A stretch of 47,879 nt of DNA, from assembly GCF_032477075.1 (NCBI RefSeq), contig NZ_JAWDXO010000022.1, positions 1 through 47,879 on the forward strand, written 5' to 3'. Both the position numbers and the translations under genes were made by a program. Numbering within the stretch: position 1 is the stretch's first letter; every line of letters starts with the position of its first letter. The DNA is from Fusobacterium sp. Lineage in GTDB: Bacteria > Fusobacteriota > Fusobacteriia > Fusobacteriales > Fusobacteriaceae. The notes below the pieces were generated by a model. It made no database searches. It was not told the origin of the DNA and saw nothing but the letters and a program-made list of their open reading frames with translations. Below are positions 6,680 to 15,928 of the stretch, one piece after another.

Positions 6680-7657
6680 ATGAAAAATATTTTAGTTACA
6701 GGAGGAGCTGGATATATTGGAAGTCATGCTGCTGCTGAACTTCTTGATTCAGGTTATTCTGTAGTTGTTATAGATAGTTTAGAAAATGGTTTTATACAAC
6801 TTGTAGATAAAAGAGCAAAATTCTATCACGGAAATGTTCAGGATAGTAATATGATGGATAAAATATTTACTGAAAACAAAATAGATGCTGTAATGCACTT
6901 TGCTGGATATATAAAAGTTCCTGAAAGTGTTGTAGAACCTAATAAATATTATATAAATAACACATATACTGTTATGTGCTTATTGGAATCAATGAGAAAA
7001 AATAATATTAAAAATATAGTTTTTTCTTCCACTGCTGCTGTTTATGGAGATGTAAAAGAAACTGAACCAGTAGATGAAAAACATTCAAAAAATCCTATAA
7101 ATCCTTATGGAATGAGTAAACTTATGTCTGAAAAAATTATTATGGATTGTGCAAAGACTTATGGATTTAATTATTCTATATTCAGATATTTTAATGTTGG
7201 TGGAGCTCATGAGAAGCATGATATTGGTCAAATGGGTGAAGGTATCACTGCACTTATTCCTCTTATACTAAAAGCTGCAAAAGGAACTATCCCAAAACTT
7301 TCTATTTATGGGAATGATTTTGACACTAAAGATGGAACTGGAGTGAGAGACTACATCCATGTTGTAGATTTAGTAAGAGCCCATATTCTTTCTCTTAAAA
7401 CATTAGAAAAAAATATAAGTGGTATCTATAATCTTGGAAATGGAAATGGTTTTACAGTTCTTGAAATGCTTAATGCTGCAAAAGAAGTAACTAAAATAGA
7501 TATTCCAGCAGAAATTACATCAAGAAGACCTGGGGATCCTCCTTGTGTTATAGCTTCAAGTAAAAAAGCTATAACTGAACTTGGATGGAAACCTTATTAC
7601 ACTGATGTAAAGGATATAATAAGAACTGCATGGGAATGGAATTTAAAGGTGAAATAA
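6680..7657 (+). CDS. galE: UDP-glucose 4-epimerase GalE
   Basis: A 325-residue short-chain dehydrogenase of the epimerase family that interconverts UDP-glucose and UDP-galactose, feeding galactose use and surface polysaccharide synthesis. The NAD-binding motif GGAGYIGSH is at residues 7-15. The catalytic region has SSTAAVYG (about 121-128) and the YGMSK motif (about 150) supplying Tyr and Lys. The substrate-binding stretch YFNVGGA and the RDYIHVVDL motif are present, and the length is typical. No other Leloir genes are adjacent, so a glycan-building role is as likely as galactose catabolism. The next small gene begins 2 nt after the stop. Confidence 0.95.
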   Translation: MKNILVTGGAGYIGSHAAAELLDSGYSVVVIDSLENGFIQLVDKRAKFYHGNVQDSNMMDKIFTENKIDAVMHFAGYIKVPESVVEPNKYYINNTYTVMCLLESMRKNNIKNIVFSSTAAVYGDVKETEPVDEKHSKNPINPYGMSKLMSEKIIMDCAKTYGFNYSIFRYFNVGGAHEKHDIGQMGEGITALIPLILKAAKGTIPKLSIYGNDFDTKDGTGVRDYIHVVDLVRAHILSLKTLEKNISGIYNLGNGNGFTVLEMLNAAKEVTKIDIPAEITSRRPGDPPCVIASSKKAITELGWKPYYTDVKDIIRTAWEWNLKVK

Positions 7658-7659
7658 TT

Positions 7660-7986
7660 ATGAAGCCAAAATTGACTATGAAACTTTATTATCAATATGT
7701 TGGAAACACCTCATGGTTAAAAAATGAAATACTTAATAAAAAATATGATGCTCTAAAATATCTTTTGGCTGTGGAAGAAAAAAATAAAAGTAACTTCTTT
7801 ATAAATATATATGTGGATTCTGAAGATGAAAATATCAGATATGTTTCTTTTTTCATCATTGATAAAATTCTTGGTATTTTTCCAATGAAAAAATCCCTTG
7901 GAGAATTTATTATATTTAATAAAGAAAATTTTATAAAACTTTTTAATTTTTTAAAAGAAACCACAATTGAAAACTTAGAAGATTAA
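7660..7986 (+). CDS. Hypothetical protein downstream of galE
   Basis: A 108-residue soluble protein. The start at 7660 is chosen because AAAGGTGA in the end of galE is a ribosome site for it; upstream in-frame ATGs at 7630 and 7636 would overlap galE. Visible features are an aromatic N-terminus (LYYQYVGNTSWL), a central beta-like stretch (SNFFINIYVDSEDENIRYVS) and a lysine-rich C-terminal helix. I do not recognise a family. The tight spacing implies co-transcription with galE. Confidence 0.6.
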   Translation: MKPKLTMKLYYQYVGNTSWLKNEILNKKYDALKYLLAVEEKNKSNFFINIYVDSEDENIRYVSFFIIDKILGIFPMKKSLGEFIIFNKENFIKLFNFLKETTIENLED

Positions 7987-8097
7987 GTAGCTATGATATT
8001 CCTACTATTCCAGCAGTTTTATTCAGTAATAACAATTATCTTTTTTGTAAAAAATTTACTAGAAAGGTTAAATCTGAAATTTTTATATGAAAACAGA

Positions 8098-8130
8098 AAA
8101 CCTCTAAACCAAATATTAGTTTAGAGGTTT
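8098..8130. terminator. Bidirectional terminator
   Basis: A 12-bp perfect stem AAACCTCTAAAC / GTTTAGAGGTTT (8098-8109, 8119-8130) lies between converging genes ending at 7986 and 8137. T-rich tails are present on both strands, better on the minus strand. Confidence 0.8.
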
Positions 8131-8136
8131 GATTCT

Positions 8137-8799
8137 TTAAAGATTTAAACTTACATATCTTTCTTCTGTTAATTTTAACTTATCTGCATAAACATATATG
8201 ATGCTTCTGCCTTTTATAGTATCAATTATCTCATCATTCACATCTTCTGGAACTGCAAAACATCCAAAGCTCCTTCCTAATCTTCCAGATGTCTTTATCA
8301 TTTCAGGATTAGCATAATCTGCTCCATGTACTACTATATTTCTTTTCATTGCATTATCATTTATTCCTTTTTCCAATCCAGCAAGTCTTAAAGAATATCC
8401 ATTACTTCCTTTATATGGTGCTTCTGTCATAAAAAATCCCAAAGAACTTTTATTAGACTCAGCTACATTAGAAAAACTTTCTGCATATAAATCACCAGTA
8501 TTTTTTCCATGAGACACATAAGATTTAAAAAGAACCTCCTTCTTTTCCAAATCTAAAACATACATTCTTTCTTCTGTTGAAGGTAATGAAAAATCAACTA
8601 TTGTAAGAATATTTTTTTCTTTCTTACCAATTTTATTAAATCCTTCTACCCCTTGCACAAAAACATCATATTTAATGAGTCCATTTAACTTCATTTCATT
8701 ATACAGCTCTTTTGCTTGAAAAACAGTTCCATTAGCACAAACTGTTATTGATAAAAATAATCCTATAAATACTGCTGATAGCTTTTTTCTTAAATCCAT
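8137..8799 (-). CDS. Exported L,D-transpeptidase-like (YkuD_2) protein
   Basis: A 220-residue protein with a signal peptide (about 1-22, ending ITVCANG). The C-terminal half carries the murein L,D-transpeptidase catalytic-domain signature: VVHGADYA, then GRLGRSFGCFAVP, with the histidine and the nucleophilic cysteine in the order expected for the YkuD_2 (PF13645) group. Upstream elements such as LYVLDLEKKEVLFKSYVSHG also match that group (SHGKN...). Such proteins are thought to form or edit 3-3 peptide crosslinks or attach proteins to murein. It is the last gene of a three-gene minus-strand operon, 15 nt after a small membrane protein, and it ends at a strong terminator. Confidence 0.85.
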   Translation of the reverse strand: MDLRKKLSAVFIGLFLSITVCANGTVFQAKELYNEMKLNGLIKYDVFVQGVEGFNKIGKKEKNILTIVDFSLPSTEERMYVLDLEKKEVLFKSYVSHGKNTGDLYAESFSNVAESNKSSLGFFMTEAPYKGSNGYSLRLAGLEKGINDNAMKRNIVVHGADYANPEMIKTSGRLGRSFGCFAVPEDVNDEIIDTIKGRSIIYVYADKLKLTEERYVSLNL

Positions 8800-8814
8800 C
8801 CCCTTTACTCCTTA

Positions 8815-9018
8815 TCAACTAAATCTTTTTACTAAAAGTTCTGCCACCTTATAGATTATAAATAAAGCAATAGCACAGTATGAAATTAGCAGTAAAGTAG
8901 CTCCAAATCTATTATCATACTCATATTCCTCTTCAATTTCCTTATTTATATCATCTTCAATTTTACTATTCATTAATTCTAATTCTTCCAATTCGATTTT
9001 CTCTTTTACACTTAACAT
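8815..9018 (-). CDS. Small single-pass membrane protein
   Basis: A 67-residue protein with an acidic N-terminal helix rich in Glu and Lys (residues 1-37), one membrane helix (about 40-60: FGATLLLISYCAIALFIIY) and a short basic C-terminus. A GGAGG site precedes the ATG. Its position between an exported protein and an L,D-transpeptidase suggests an envelope role. No family is recognised. Confidence 0.65.
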   Translation of the reverse strand: MLSVKEKIELEELELMNSKIEDDINKEIEEEYEYDNRFGATLLLISYCAIALFIIYKVAELLVKRFS

Positions 9019-9066
9019 TTTTATTCCTCCATTTTTGTATTTATTATTTAAAAATGAAAGAACATA

Positions 9067-9417
9067 TCAGATCCGTAATACCCGTTCTTGATAGCGTGAA
9101 AGTATGGTGTATAATGGCTTTTTATACTGTTTATTTTCAATTTTCTCATGAATAATTATTTTTTCTTCTTGAAAGCTGTTTTCTATTAAAATTTCTGGTA
9201 AGAAATCTTTCCACACAGCTACATCTGTATTATTGTTATTTGTTAAATTTGCAGAGACATAATTTTGAATTGGTTGTTTCTCATGTAAAAGAATTAGATT
9301 TTCCTGTGTACTCCTTACTATCAAAGGAGGTCTAGTAGCTTTTATATTTAAAGTTGAAGTAAAAAATAAAAAAATAAATGCTATAAAATAATACACTATC
9401 CCTGTTTTTATCTTCAT
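9067..9417 (-). CDS. Hypothetical exported or membrane-anchored protein
   Basis: A 116-residue protein opening with a signal-like segment (about residues 6-26, YYFIAFIFLFFTSTLN). The mature part has a short Asn-rich stretch (NLTNNNNTDVAVW) and a lysine-rich C-terminus ending YQERVLRI. The ATG at 9417 has an excellent GGAGGTGG site 8 nt upstream; an in-frame ATG at 9447 would place that site inside the gene. It is the first of three genes leading to the L,D-transpeptidase. No family is recognised. Confidence 0.55.
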   Translation of the reverse strand: MKIKTGIVYYFIAFIFLFFTSTLNIKATRPPLIVRSTQENLILLHEKQPIQNYVSANLTNNNNTDVAVWKDFLPEILIENSFQEEKIIIHEKIENKQYKKPLYTILSRYQERVLRI

Positions 9418-9539
9418 TTTAAATACCACCTCCCTTTGTGTAAACATTACTTGTCAATTTATATTTTACTATTTTCTTTAAATAATTTCCACTTTTTTTT
9501 GACAAATTTTGAAATATTCTAAAAAGCCAAAACAAACAC

Positions 9540-10234
9540 TTATTTTCTGAATATATCAAGCGAATTATTGGTAAATCCTATTAAATCTTCGCGTTCACAA
9601 GTAGCAAGATGATATTTTAAATATAGCTCAAATGTTTTACCATCCATAGCATCCACCTTTTCACACATAAATAAAGTACAACCATTTGATGCAACATAGT
9701 GTAATCTTGATACAGAAAATCTAGACATCAACTCATCAATATTTTCTTTGCGAACAAGTTCAAATAAATCTTTTGGCTGTGATTTAGTTGCAAATGTTTG
9801 AGCATCAATCAAACTTTCTTCAATATATTTAGTAATATTAATATTATTACGATTAAATCCTTCATCAAGAATACAAATATCAGATATAACATATGCAACA
9901 AAAATAACTCCTCCTGGCTTTGTTACTCGAATTGCTTCTTTTAAAGCTTGATGTTTATCTTCTATAGTATAAAGATGATACATAGGTTCCAGCAATAGAG
10001 TAATATCATATTGATTGTCTGAAAATTCAGATAAATTCATAGCATTTCCTTGAATAATTGTTATCTTTTCATTAGATTGAGTATTCTGACGAAAAATCTC
10101 TATATTATGTTCTACTAACTCCACTGCATCTACTGACGTGCTAATGTATGAGAGTACCTGCCAGTTCCTGCACCAATTTCAAGTACACAATCACCAGGTT
10201 TTATATATTTTTCAATATAATGCATGGTAGATCG
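9540..10234 (-). pseudogene. Class I SAM-dependent methyltransferase, disrupted
   Basis: The 3' part (194 residues in frame from 10124) carries the methyltransferase region after motif I: VELVEHNIEIFRQN, NAMNLSEFSDNQYDITLLL and a late IRVTKPGGVIFVAYV strand. The N-terminal part is in another frame: TMHYIEKYIKPGDCV then LEIGAGTGRYSHTLARQ, which is the SAM-binding motif I, ending in a stop. The gap between LARQ and VDAVEL is shorter than in intact relatives, so a small deletion probably removed a few residues and the frame. Sequence before TMHY is also lost, because a stop lies just upstream at about 10237. It was a small-molecule methyltransferase; its substrate cannot be told. Confidence 0.8.
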
Positions 10235-10345
10235 TTATGTAGCTATTGTTATATAACAGCTAAATTATTTCAAGAAAAAATTAATTTCATAATTATTCTT
10301 TTATTCTGATTTTTTATAATAAACTTTATTTTTATGCACATACAA

Positions 10346-10375
10346 AAAACACTGTCAAATAAGTGACAGTGTTTT
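10346..10375 (-). terminator. Terminator of the truB-typA-ankyrin operon
   Basis: A perfect 12-bp stem AAAACACTGTCA / TGACAGTGTTTT (10346-10357, 10364-10375) with a 6-nt loop lies 5 nt past the ankyrin gene's stop on the minus strand, followed by a T run. Confidence 0.8.
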
Positions 10376-10380
10376 ATTGT

Positions 10381-11232
10381 TTATTTTATTCCTTTTGAGT
10401 TTAGATATTTTATCATAGGCTCATTTTTATTATCTTTGGCTATTGATAAAGCACTATCTCCATAAGACATATAATTAGGATTGACTCCTATTTCTAAAAG
10501 TTTTTCTATAACTGATATATAGTTATTAGATACTGCTCTTAAATAAATTTCACCTAAAATATTTTCCCCTTTTTTATTTTCCATATTTAAATCATACTTT
10601 GCACTATTTAATAATTTTAGTAAAGTTTCCATATTTTGTGCATAATACATTGGAAAATTTCCTGCTGAATCCTGTTTCGTAAAATCTCCTCCACTGTTTT
10701 TCATAGCATCTATAAGAGAAATATCCATTCCTGCTGCTGCCCTAAATACTGGAGTCCATCCATTTTCTTCTGTAGCATTTACATCTGCCCCTTGCTCAGT
10801 TAGATATTTACTGTAACTTAAAGGCTTAGTCTCAATGAAGTAACTCAACAAAGTTTTTTCGCTACTATCCTTTTTATTTATATCTGCTCCTGCTTTTACC
10901 ATCTGCTCTAAAGCATTTAAACTTCTTACATAAAATATAGGTGTCTTTCCACCTTCAAAAGTTTCCTCTAAATACATTCCTCTTTCAAGAAGCATATTTA
11001 AAACCTCTTGACTGTCATTTTCCAATGCTATTATTAAAAGATTTTTTCCATCTTTATTTATATATCCAGTGGGGAAATCTGATGCAAAAAAGTTATTCAA
11101 AAGCATTGTGTTATCAGTTTCTACTGCATTTAATACCTCTTCTGGTAATGGAATATGCTCTCCTCTGCCTCCAAAACTGCTGCAACTAATGATTGTAATA
11201 GATATTGTGAAAAGTATCAGTAGTTTTTTCAT
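10381..11232 (-). CDS. Ankyrin-repeat lipoprotein
   Basis: A 283-residue protein with a lipoprotein signal (lipobox ITIISC, acylated Cys about residue 17). The body carries six to seven ankyrin-type repeats, seen as NKDGKNLLIIALENDSQEV, GGKTPIFYVRS, AGADINKKDSSEKTLLSY, GADVNATEENGWTPVFRAA, SAGNFPMYYAQ and GVNPNYMSYGDSALSIAKDN. Ankyrin repeats mediate protein contacts; the lipid anchor places it at the envelope, probably the periplasmic face. It follows typA by 16 nt and ends the operon. The partner protein is unknown. Confidence 0.85.
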   Translation of the reverse strand: MKKLLILFTISITIISCSSFGGRGEHIPLPEEVLNAVETDNTMLLNNFFASDFPTGYINKDGKNLLIIALENDSQEVLNMLLERGMYLEETFEGGKTPIFYVRSLNALEQMVKAGADINKKDSSEKTLLSYFIETKPLSYSKYLTEQGADVNATEENGWTPVFRAAAGMDISLIDAMKNSGGDFTKQDSAGNFPMYYAQNMETLLKLLNSAKYDLNMENKKGENILGEIYLRAVSNNYISVIEKLLEIGVNPNYMSYGDSALSIAKDNKNEPMIKYLNSKGIK

Positions 11233-11248
11233 CTTTTACCTCTCAAAA

Positions 11249-13066
11249 TTAGTCTTCATTTCTCTTTTCAAATTTTCTTCTTTCTCCCTCTTTAAGAACT
11301 TTCTTTCTTAGTCTAATGTTTGAAGGAGTTACCTCAACTAATTCATCTTCTGCTATATAATCAAGAGCCTGCTCTAGACTGAATCTTCTAGGAGTAGCTA
11401 ATTTAACTGCATCATCACTTCCAGCTGCTCTCATATTAGTAAGTTTTTTAGTTTTACATACATTTACTACAAGATCATTTTCTCTATTATGTTCTCCAAC
11501 TATCATTCCTTCATATACTGGAACACCTGGATCAAGGAAAAGTATTCCTCTGTCTTGAATATTATTTAGAGCATAAGGTACTGTTACTCCTGGTTCAGTT
11601 GCTATAAGAACACCTTTAGTTCTTGTAGGAATTTCTCCTTTATGAGGTTCATAACTAAAGAATGAATGATTTATTATCCCTGTTCCTTTAGTATCTGTAA
11701 GAAATTCATTTCTAAATCCTATAAGTCCTCTTGCAGGCACTTTAAACTCTAAACGAGTATATCCATCTGTACCAGGAACCATAGAAACCATTTCTCCTTT
11801 TCTGCTTCCTAATTTTTCTATAACTACACCTGTGTAACATTCATCAACATCAATAAGAGCCATTTCAATTGGTTCCATTTTCTGTCCATTTTCTTCTTTC
11901 ATAAGAACTCTTGGTTTTGAAACTTGTATTTCAAATCCTTCTCTTCTCATATTTTCAAGAAGTATAGAAAGTTGAAGTTCTCCTCTTCCTTTTACAACAA
12001 ATGCATCTGGAGCATCTGTTGCTTCTACTCTCATACTCACATTTGTCTGAAGTTCTTTTTGTAATCTTTCCCATATATGTCTAGAAGTTACAAATTTTCC
12101 TTCTTTTCCAGCAAATGGTGAATCATTTACCATAAATGTCATTGCAAGAGTAGGCTCATCTATATCTATAAGTGGTAAAGCAACTGGATCATTTACATCT
12201 GCAAATGTTTCTCCTATATCTATGTTATCTATACCTGCTATACAAACTATATCTCCTGCTTGAGCTTCTTGGACTTCAACTCTTTTCAATCCTTCATATC
12301 CATAAAGAACTGAAATTTTTCCCTTCATCATTTTTCCATCTCTTTTTATAAGCATAATTTCCTGATTTCTTTTTACAACTCCATTGTGTATTCTTCCTAC
12401 AGCTAATTTTCCAACATAATTATCATAAGCTATATTTGTAATAAGGAACTGCATTGGTTTTTCAGGATCTCCTTCTGGATCATCTACATGATCAAGAATA
12501 GTTTCAAATAATGGAGTCATATCATCACTCACATCAGTAAGTTCTTTTTTAGCAAAACCACTTTTTCCAGAAGCATATACCACTGGAAAATCTAATTGAA
12601 GATCATTTGCATTTAATTCTATGAAAAGATCATAAACCATGTACAATACTTCTTCTGGTCTTGCATTTGGTTTGTCTACTTTATTAACTACAACTATAGG
12701 TCTGTGCCCTTGTTCTAAAGCTTTTTTCAAAACATATTTAGTTTGAGGCATAGGTCCTTCAAAAGCATCAACTAATAGTACAACAGATTCTACCATTTTC
12801 ATAATTCTTTGTACTTCTCCGCCAAAGTCAGCATGTCCAGGAGTATCAACTATATTGATTTTATAGTCTTTATACTGTACAGATGCATTTTTAGAAAAGA
12901 TAGTTATTCCTCTTTCTCTTTCAATGTCATTTGAGTCCATTACTCTCTCTTCTACTTTTTCAAGTTCATGGCTCCCAAATACTCCAGCTTGTCTTAAAAG
13001 ACAGTCTACTAATGTTGTTTTTCCGTGGTCAACATGGGCAATTATTGCTATGTTTTTAATTTTCAT
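11249..13066 (-). CDS. typA: Ribosome-associated GTPase TypA/BipA
   Basis: A 605-residue translational GTPase involved in 50S assembly and stress or low-temperature growth. The G1 loop AHVDHGKTTL is at residues 10-19, the switch regions include ERERGITIF (about 49-57), G3 is DTPGH (about 74) and G4 is NKVD (about 127). The EF-G-like domains III and V and the TypA-specific C-terminal domain follow, including RGLIGFRNEFLTDTKGTG, which is diagnostic of this family. The length is full. It is read with truB (22-nt gap) and the ankyrin gene. Confidence 0.96.
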   Translation of the reverse strand: MKIKNIAIIAHVDHGKTTLVDCLLRQAGVFGSHELEKVEERVMDSNDIERERGITIFSKNASVQYKDYKINIVDTPGHADFGGEVQRIMKMVESVVLLVDAFEGPMPQTKYVLKKALEQGHRPIVVVNKVDKPNARPEEVLYMVYDLFIELNANDLQLDFPVVYASGKSGFAKKELTDVSDDMTPLFETILDHVDDPEGDPEKPMQFLITNIAYDNYVGKLAVGRIHNGVVKRNQEIMLIKRDGKMMKGKISVLYGYEGLKRVEVQEAQAGDIVCIAGIDNIDIGETFADVNDPVALPLIDIDEPTLAMTFMVNDSPFAGKEGKFVTSRHIWERLQKELQTNVSMRVEATDAPDAFVVKGRGELQLSILLENMRREGFEIQVSKPRVLMKEENGQKMEPIEMALIDVDECYTGVVIEKLGSRKGEMVSMVPGTDGYTRLEFKVPARGLIGFRNEFLTDTKGTGIINHSFFSYEPHKGEIPTRTKGVLIATEPGVTVPYALNNIQDRGILFLDPGVPVYEGMIVGEHNRENDLVVNVCKTKKLTNMRAAGSDDAVKLATPRRFSLEQALDYIAEDELVEVTPSNIRLRKKVLKEGERRKFEKRNED

Positions 13067-13088
13067 TTTTCAACCTTCCTTATGGGAA

Positions 13089-13949
13089 TTAAAAATATTT
13101 ATATCCCTTTAATAAATTATTACTTACATTACATAATCCTAAAAATTTTCCAGCATTATTATATATCCTATATCTGTCATCAGGAGCTGTAAATCTTACT
13201 GTGTTCCCATTAAGAAAAAGAATCATATTCTTTTCTCCTTCTAATGTTATTTTAGGATACTTAAAGAAATCTTCTACACTGTATAAAAAATCTGTTTTTT
13301 TCTCACTATACATAGTTTCTATCTCTTCTAGTGTATAAGAATCTTTAATATTTGAATTTCCTACTTTTTCTCTCACTAAAGATGTCATTGTAGCAAGAGT
13401 TCCTAAAGCTTTTCCCATATCATCTATCAATGAACGAATATATGTTCCTTTTGAAACATCACATCTTATTTTTCCTTTTAATCCATCAAATTCAATGATA
13501 TCTATAAACTTTATTTCTATTAATCTAGCTTTTCTTTCAATTTCAATCCCTTGTCTTGCAAGTTCATAAAGTTTTTTTCCATCTACCTTCAAAGCTGAAT
13601 ACATAGGAGGTATCTGTTCTATTTCCCCAATGAAATTTTTCAACACATTTTCAAGCTTACTAATAGTAATATCATTTACTTCTCTTTTCTCTATTATTTC
13701 TCCTTCTGTATCATAAGTATCTGTTTTATATCCAAGTTCAAATCCTGCAGTATAAGTTTTTTCATATCCCTCTATATCCTGAACCAATTTTGTTGCTTTA
13801 CCTATACATATAACTAAAACACCTTCTGCAAGAGGATCTAGAGTTCCTGTATGTCCTATTTTTCTTTCATGCAGAATCCTTCTCAATTTTCTTATAACAT
13901 CAAAAGAAGTTATTCCGCTAGGTTTATTCACATTAATTATACCTTCCAA
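13089..13949 (-). CDS. truB: tRNA pseudouridine(55) synthase TruB
   Basis: A 286-residue enzyme that isomerises U55 to pseudouridine in the T loop of tRNAs. The N-terminal GIINVNKPSGITSFDVI, the catalytic-Asp motif HTGTLDPLAEGVL (about residues 37-49) and the later PPMYSALKVDGKKLYELAR are all canonical. The start is a TTG at 13949 with AGGAG upstream; no nearer ATG fits. It precedes typA in the same operon and follows the glycoside-hydrolase-like gene by 81 nt. Confidence 0.96.
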   Translation of the reverse strand: MEGIINVNKPSGITSFDVIRKLRRILHERKIGHTGTLDPLAEGVLVICIGKATKLVQDIEGYEKTYTAGFELGYKTDTYDTEGEIIEKREVNDITISKLENVLKNFIGEIEQIPPMYSALKVDGKKLYELARQGIEIERKARLIEIKFIDIIEFDGLKGKIRCDVSKGTYIRSLIDDMGKALGTLATMTSLVREKVGNSNIKDSYTLEEIETMYSEKKTDFLYSVEDFFKYPKITLEGEKNMILFLNGNTVRFTAPDDRYRIYNNAGKFLGLCNVSNNLLKGYKYF

Positions 13950-14030
13950 AATATCAACTCCTACACAGAACTATCCCTTATTATAACATATCTTATTCAA
14001 TCTTCAAACACTTTTATTACTTTTTCTATA

Positions 14031-15767
14031 TTATGGCTTTTTTATTTCTTCTGTTTTCTTTGCTCCATCTGTTTTTTTAGTTGTTTCTGTTGTTTTTACA
14101 GCTTCTGTTTTCTTATCAGAAGATGAGTTTTTTTCTATTCTATATTTATTTGTAGGGCTCCACAAAATATACTCATTTATTCCCAGATCTTTCAAAGCTT
14201 TTACCTGTAATTCTATCTGTTCAGGTCCATAAGTTATATGTCCTTTTACCCATCTAGCTGTAAAAGCCTGTATCCATGGTCTTATCATAGCAGGAGTATC
14301 AATATTGGCATTTCTATTCATAGAGTCCTGTGTTGAACGATATACTGTTTTATATGGTTCAGCATCTGGAACTGAAAGCCCATAGACTCCTTTTCCATAG
14401 TGACTTGGATATATCATTGGACATATATAATCCACTACATTACTTACTGACTCCCAATGTTGACCCAAAGCCATATCATCTGGAAGGCTTCCTACTTGTC
14501 CATATACATCAGCAGCAATATATACCCCTAAAGGTTCTAATTCTTGTCTTGCATATTGAAGATATTTTTGTATAGTTTCAGGTTTTGACTCTTTTTTAGA
14601 ATTTCTATAATCAAGTTCCTTATCTAATTTTCCTCCATTAGAAGCTGGAAATCTCACATAGTCAAATTGTATTTCGTCAAATCCTGCAAGAGCTGCTTCT
14701 TTAGCTACTGCTATATTATATTCCCAAAGATATCTGTCATGAGGAGATACCCATATAACTCCATCACTGTTAGTAAAAGGTTTCCCTGTAGCTTTAGTTA
14801 TAATAGCCCTATCTGGATTAGCTTTTGCATAAGTAGGATCTTTAAAAGATACTATTCTTGCTATAGTATATATATTATTATCTTTTAATTTTTTCATAAA
14901 TTTATTTATATCTTTTATTGGAGACCTTCTATTAGCATTTGGATTGTATTTTTCTCCTGCTTCCATTTTAAATAAAAGTGTTCCATCATCTTCTTTCACA
15001 TCTATTACAAATGCATTGATTTTTGTTCTTTTAGATAGAGCTATAAAATCATCCACTCTTTTTGTCAAAGCTGCTGAATTACTTGTTACGTATATTCCTC
15101 TTACTTCTCTTCTTTTATTTTCAGTATAATTCTTTTTCTCAATTGGAGAAAAATTAAGATTTTTCCATTCTTTAGGAAGAGTTGCCTTTAAGCTGTCTGT
15201 TAACTGATTATTTTTTATCCATCCAGTTCTCTTTTCTCTATTTTTATAATATGATATTTTTTCCCAATTTTCTACAATAGTAATTTTTTGAACTTCTCTC
15301 TTTCCATCTGGTTTTTTTACAGTTTTTTCTTTTATTTTTTCTACTTTTTTTTCTTCAAGTATTTCTACTCTTGTTCCAATTTTAATATTGTCTTCTGCTT
15401 TAGGAGTTATTTTTACATCTTTAAAAATTCTAATATTTCCTTTAGTATATTTATATTTTTCATTTATTATTTCAGAAGATTTCTCTGTATTTTCAACTTC
15501 TTTTGCTGTTGATGGATTTTCAGCTTCTTCTGTTATTTTTTCATCTTTTGGTTTTTCACCACTTTCTTCTGCCAATTTTTTTTCATCTGTTTCATTTCCT
15601 TTTGCTACTTCTTTCACTACTATTTTATTATCTGATATTACAATGTCTCCTAAAGACATACCTTTAGTTACATCCACTGTTGCAACCAGAAATACTATAT
15701 AACAAAATATAGAAAATAATACCTTTCTGATAAACCATACTTGCTGCTTTGTTCTTTTATGTTTCAC
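14031..15767 (-). CDS. Exported glycoside-hydrolase-like protein (DUF4015) with SH3-like segment
   Basis: A 578-residue protein with an N-terminal membrane or signal segment (about 12-32), an acidic Glu/Lys-rich linker (45-100), an SH3-like stretch (about 115-190) and a DUF4015 TIM-barrel-like domain (about 222-550). That domain shows RGIYVTSNSAA, INAFVIDVKEDDGTLLF, IARIVSFKDP, WVSPHDRYLWEYN and GFDEIQFDYVRFPA, a set typical of putative glycosyl hydrolases acting on envelope glycans. The acidic residues in the EIQFDYVRF strand are candidate catalytic groups. The last 25 residues are a Lys/Thr/Glu-rich tail. It starts at a GTG (15767) behind GGAGGG. The substrate is unknown. Confidence 0.8.
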   Translation of the reverse strand: MKHKRTKQQVWFIRKVLFSIFCYIVFLVATVDVTKGMSLGDIVISDNKIVVKEVAKGNETDEKKLAEESGEKPKDEKITEEAENPSTAKEVENTEKSSEIINEKYKYTKGNIRIFKDVKITPKAEDNIKIGTRVEILEEKKVEKIKEKTVKKPDGKREVQKITIVENWEKISYYKNREKRTGWIKNNQLTDSLKATLPKEWKNLNFSPIEKKNYTENKRREVRGIYVTSNSAALTKRVDDFIALSKRTKINAFVIDVKEDDGTLLFKMEAGEKYNPNANRRSPIKDINKFMKKLKDNNIYTIARIVSFKDPTYAKANPDRAIITKATGKPFTNSDGVIWVSPHDRYLWEYNIAVAKEAALAGFDEIQFDYVRFPASNGGKLDKELDYRNSKKESKPETIQKYLQYARQELEPLGVYIAADVYGQVGSLPDDMALGQHWESVSNVVDYICPMIYPSHYGKGVYGLSVPDAEPYKTVYRSTQDSMNRNANIDTPAMIRPWIQAFTARWVKGHITYGPEQIELQVKALKDLGINEYILWSPTNKYRIEKNSSSDKKTEAVKTTETTKKTDGAKKTEEIKKP

Positions 15768-15928
15768 TTAAATCCCTCCAAAAAATTTCACGTATTTCCT
15801 TTTACTATTCTATACTATTTAAGAAAATTTATCTATAATGAAATTTAATTCATTATATTTTGTGAATTGAAATATTCCCTTTTTAGTGCTATTATTATAT
15901 ATACTTTAAATGAAAATGGAGAATTTTA

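Noticed and set aside
15780..15928. Possible BirA operator upstream of bioF
   Set aside because: No long dyad of the usual TTGTAAAC or GTTAAC type was found.
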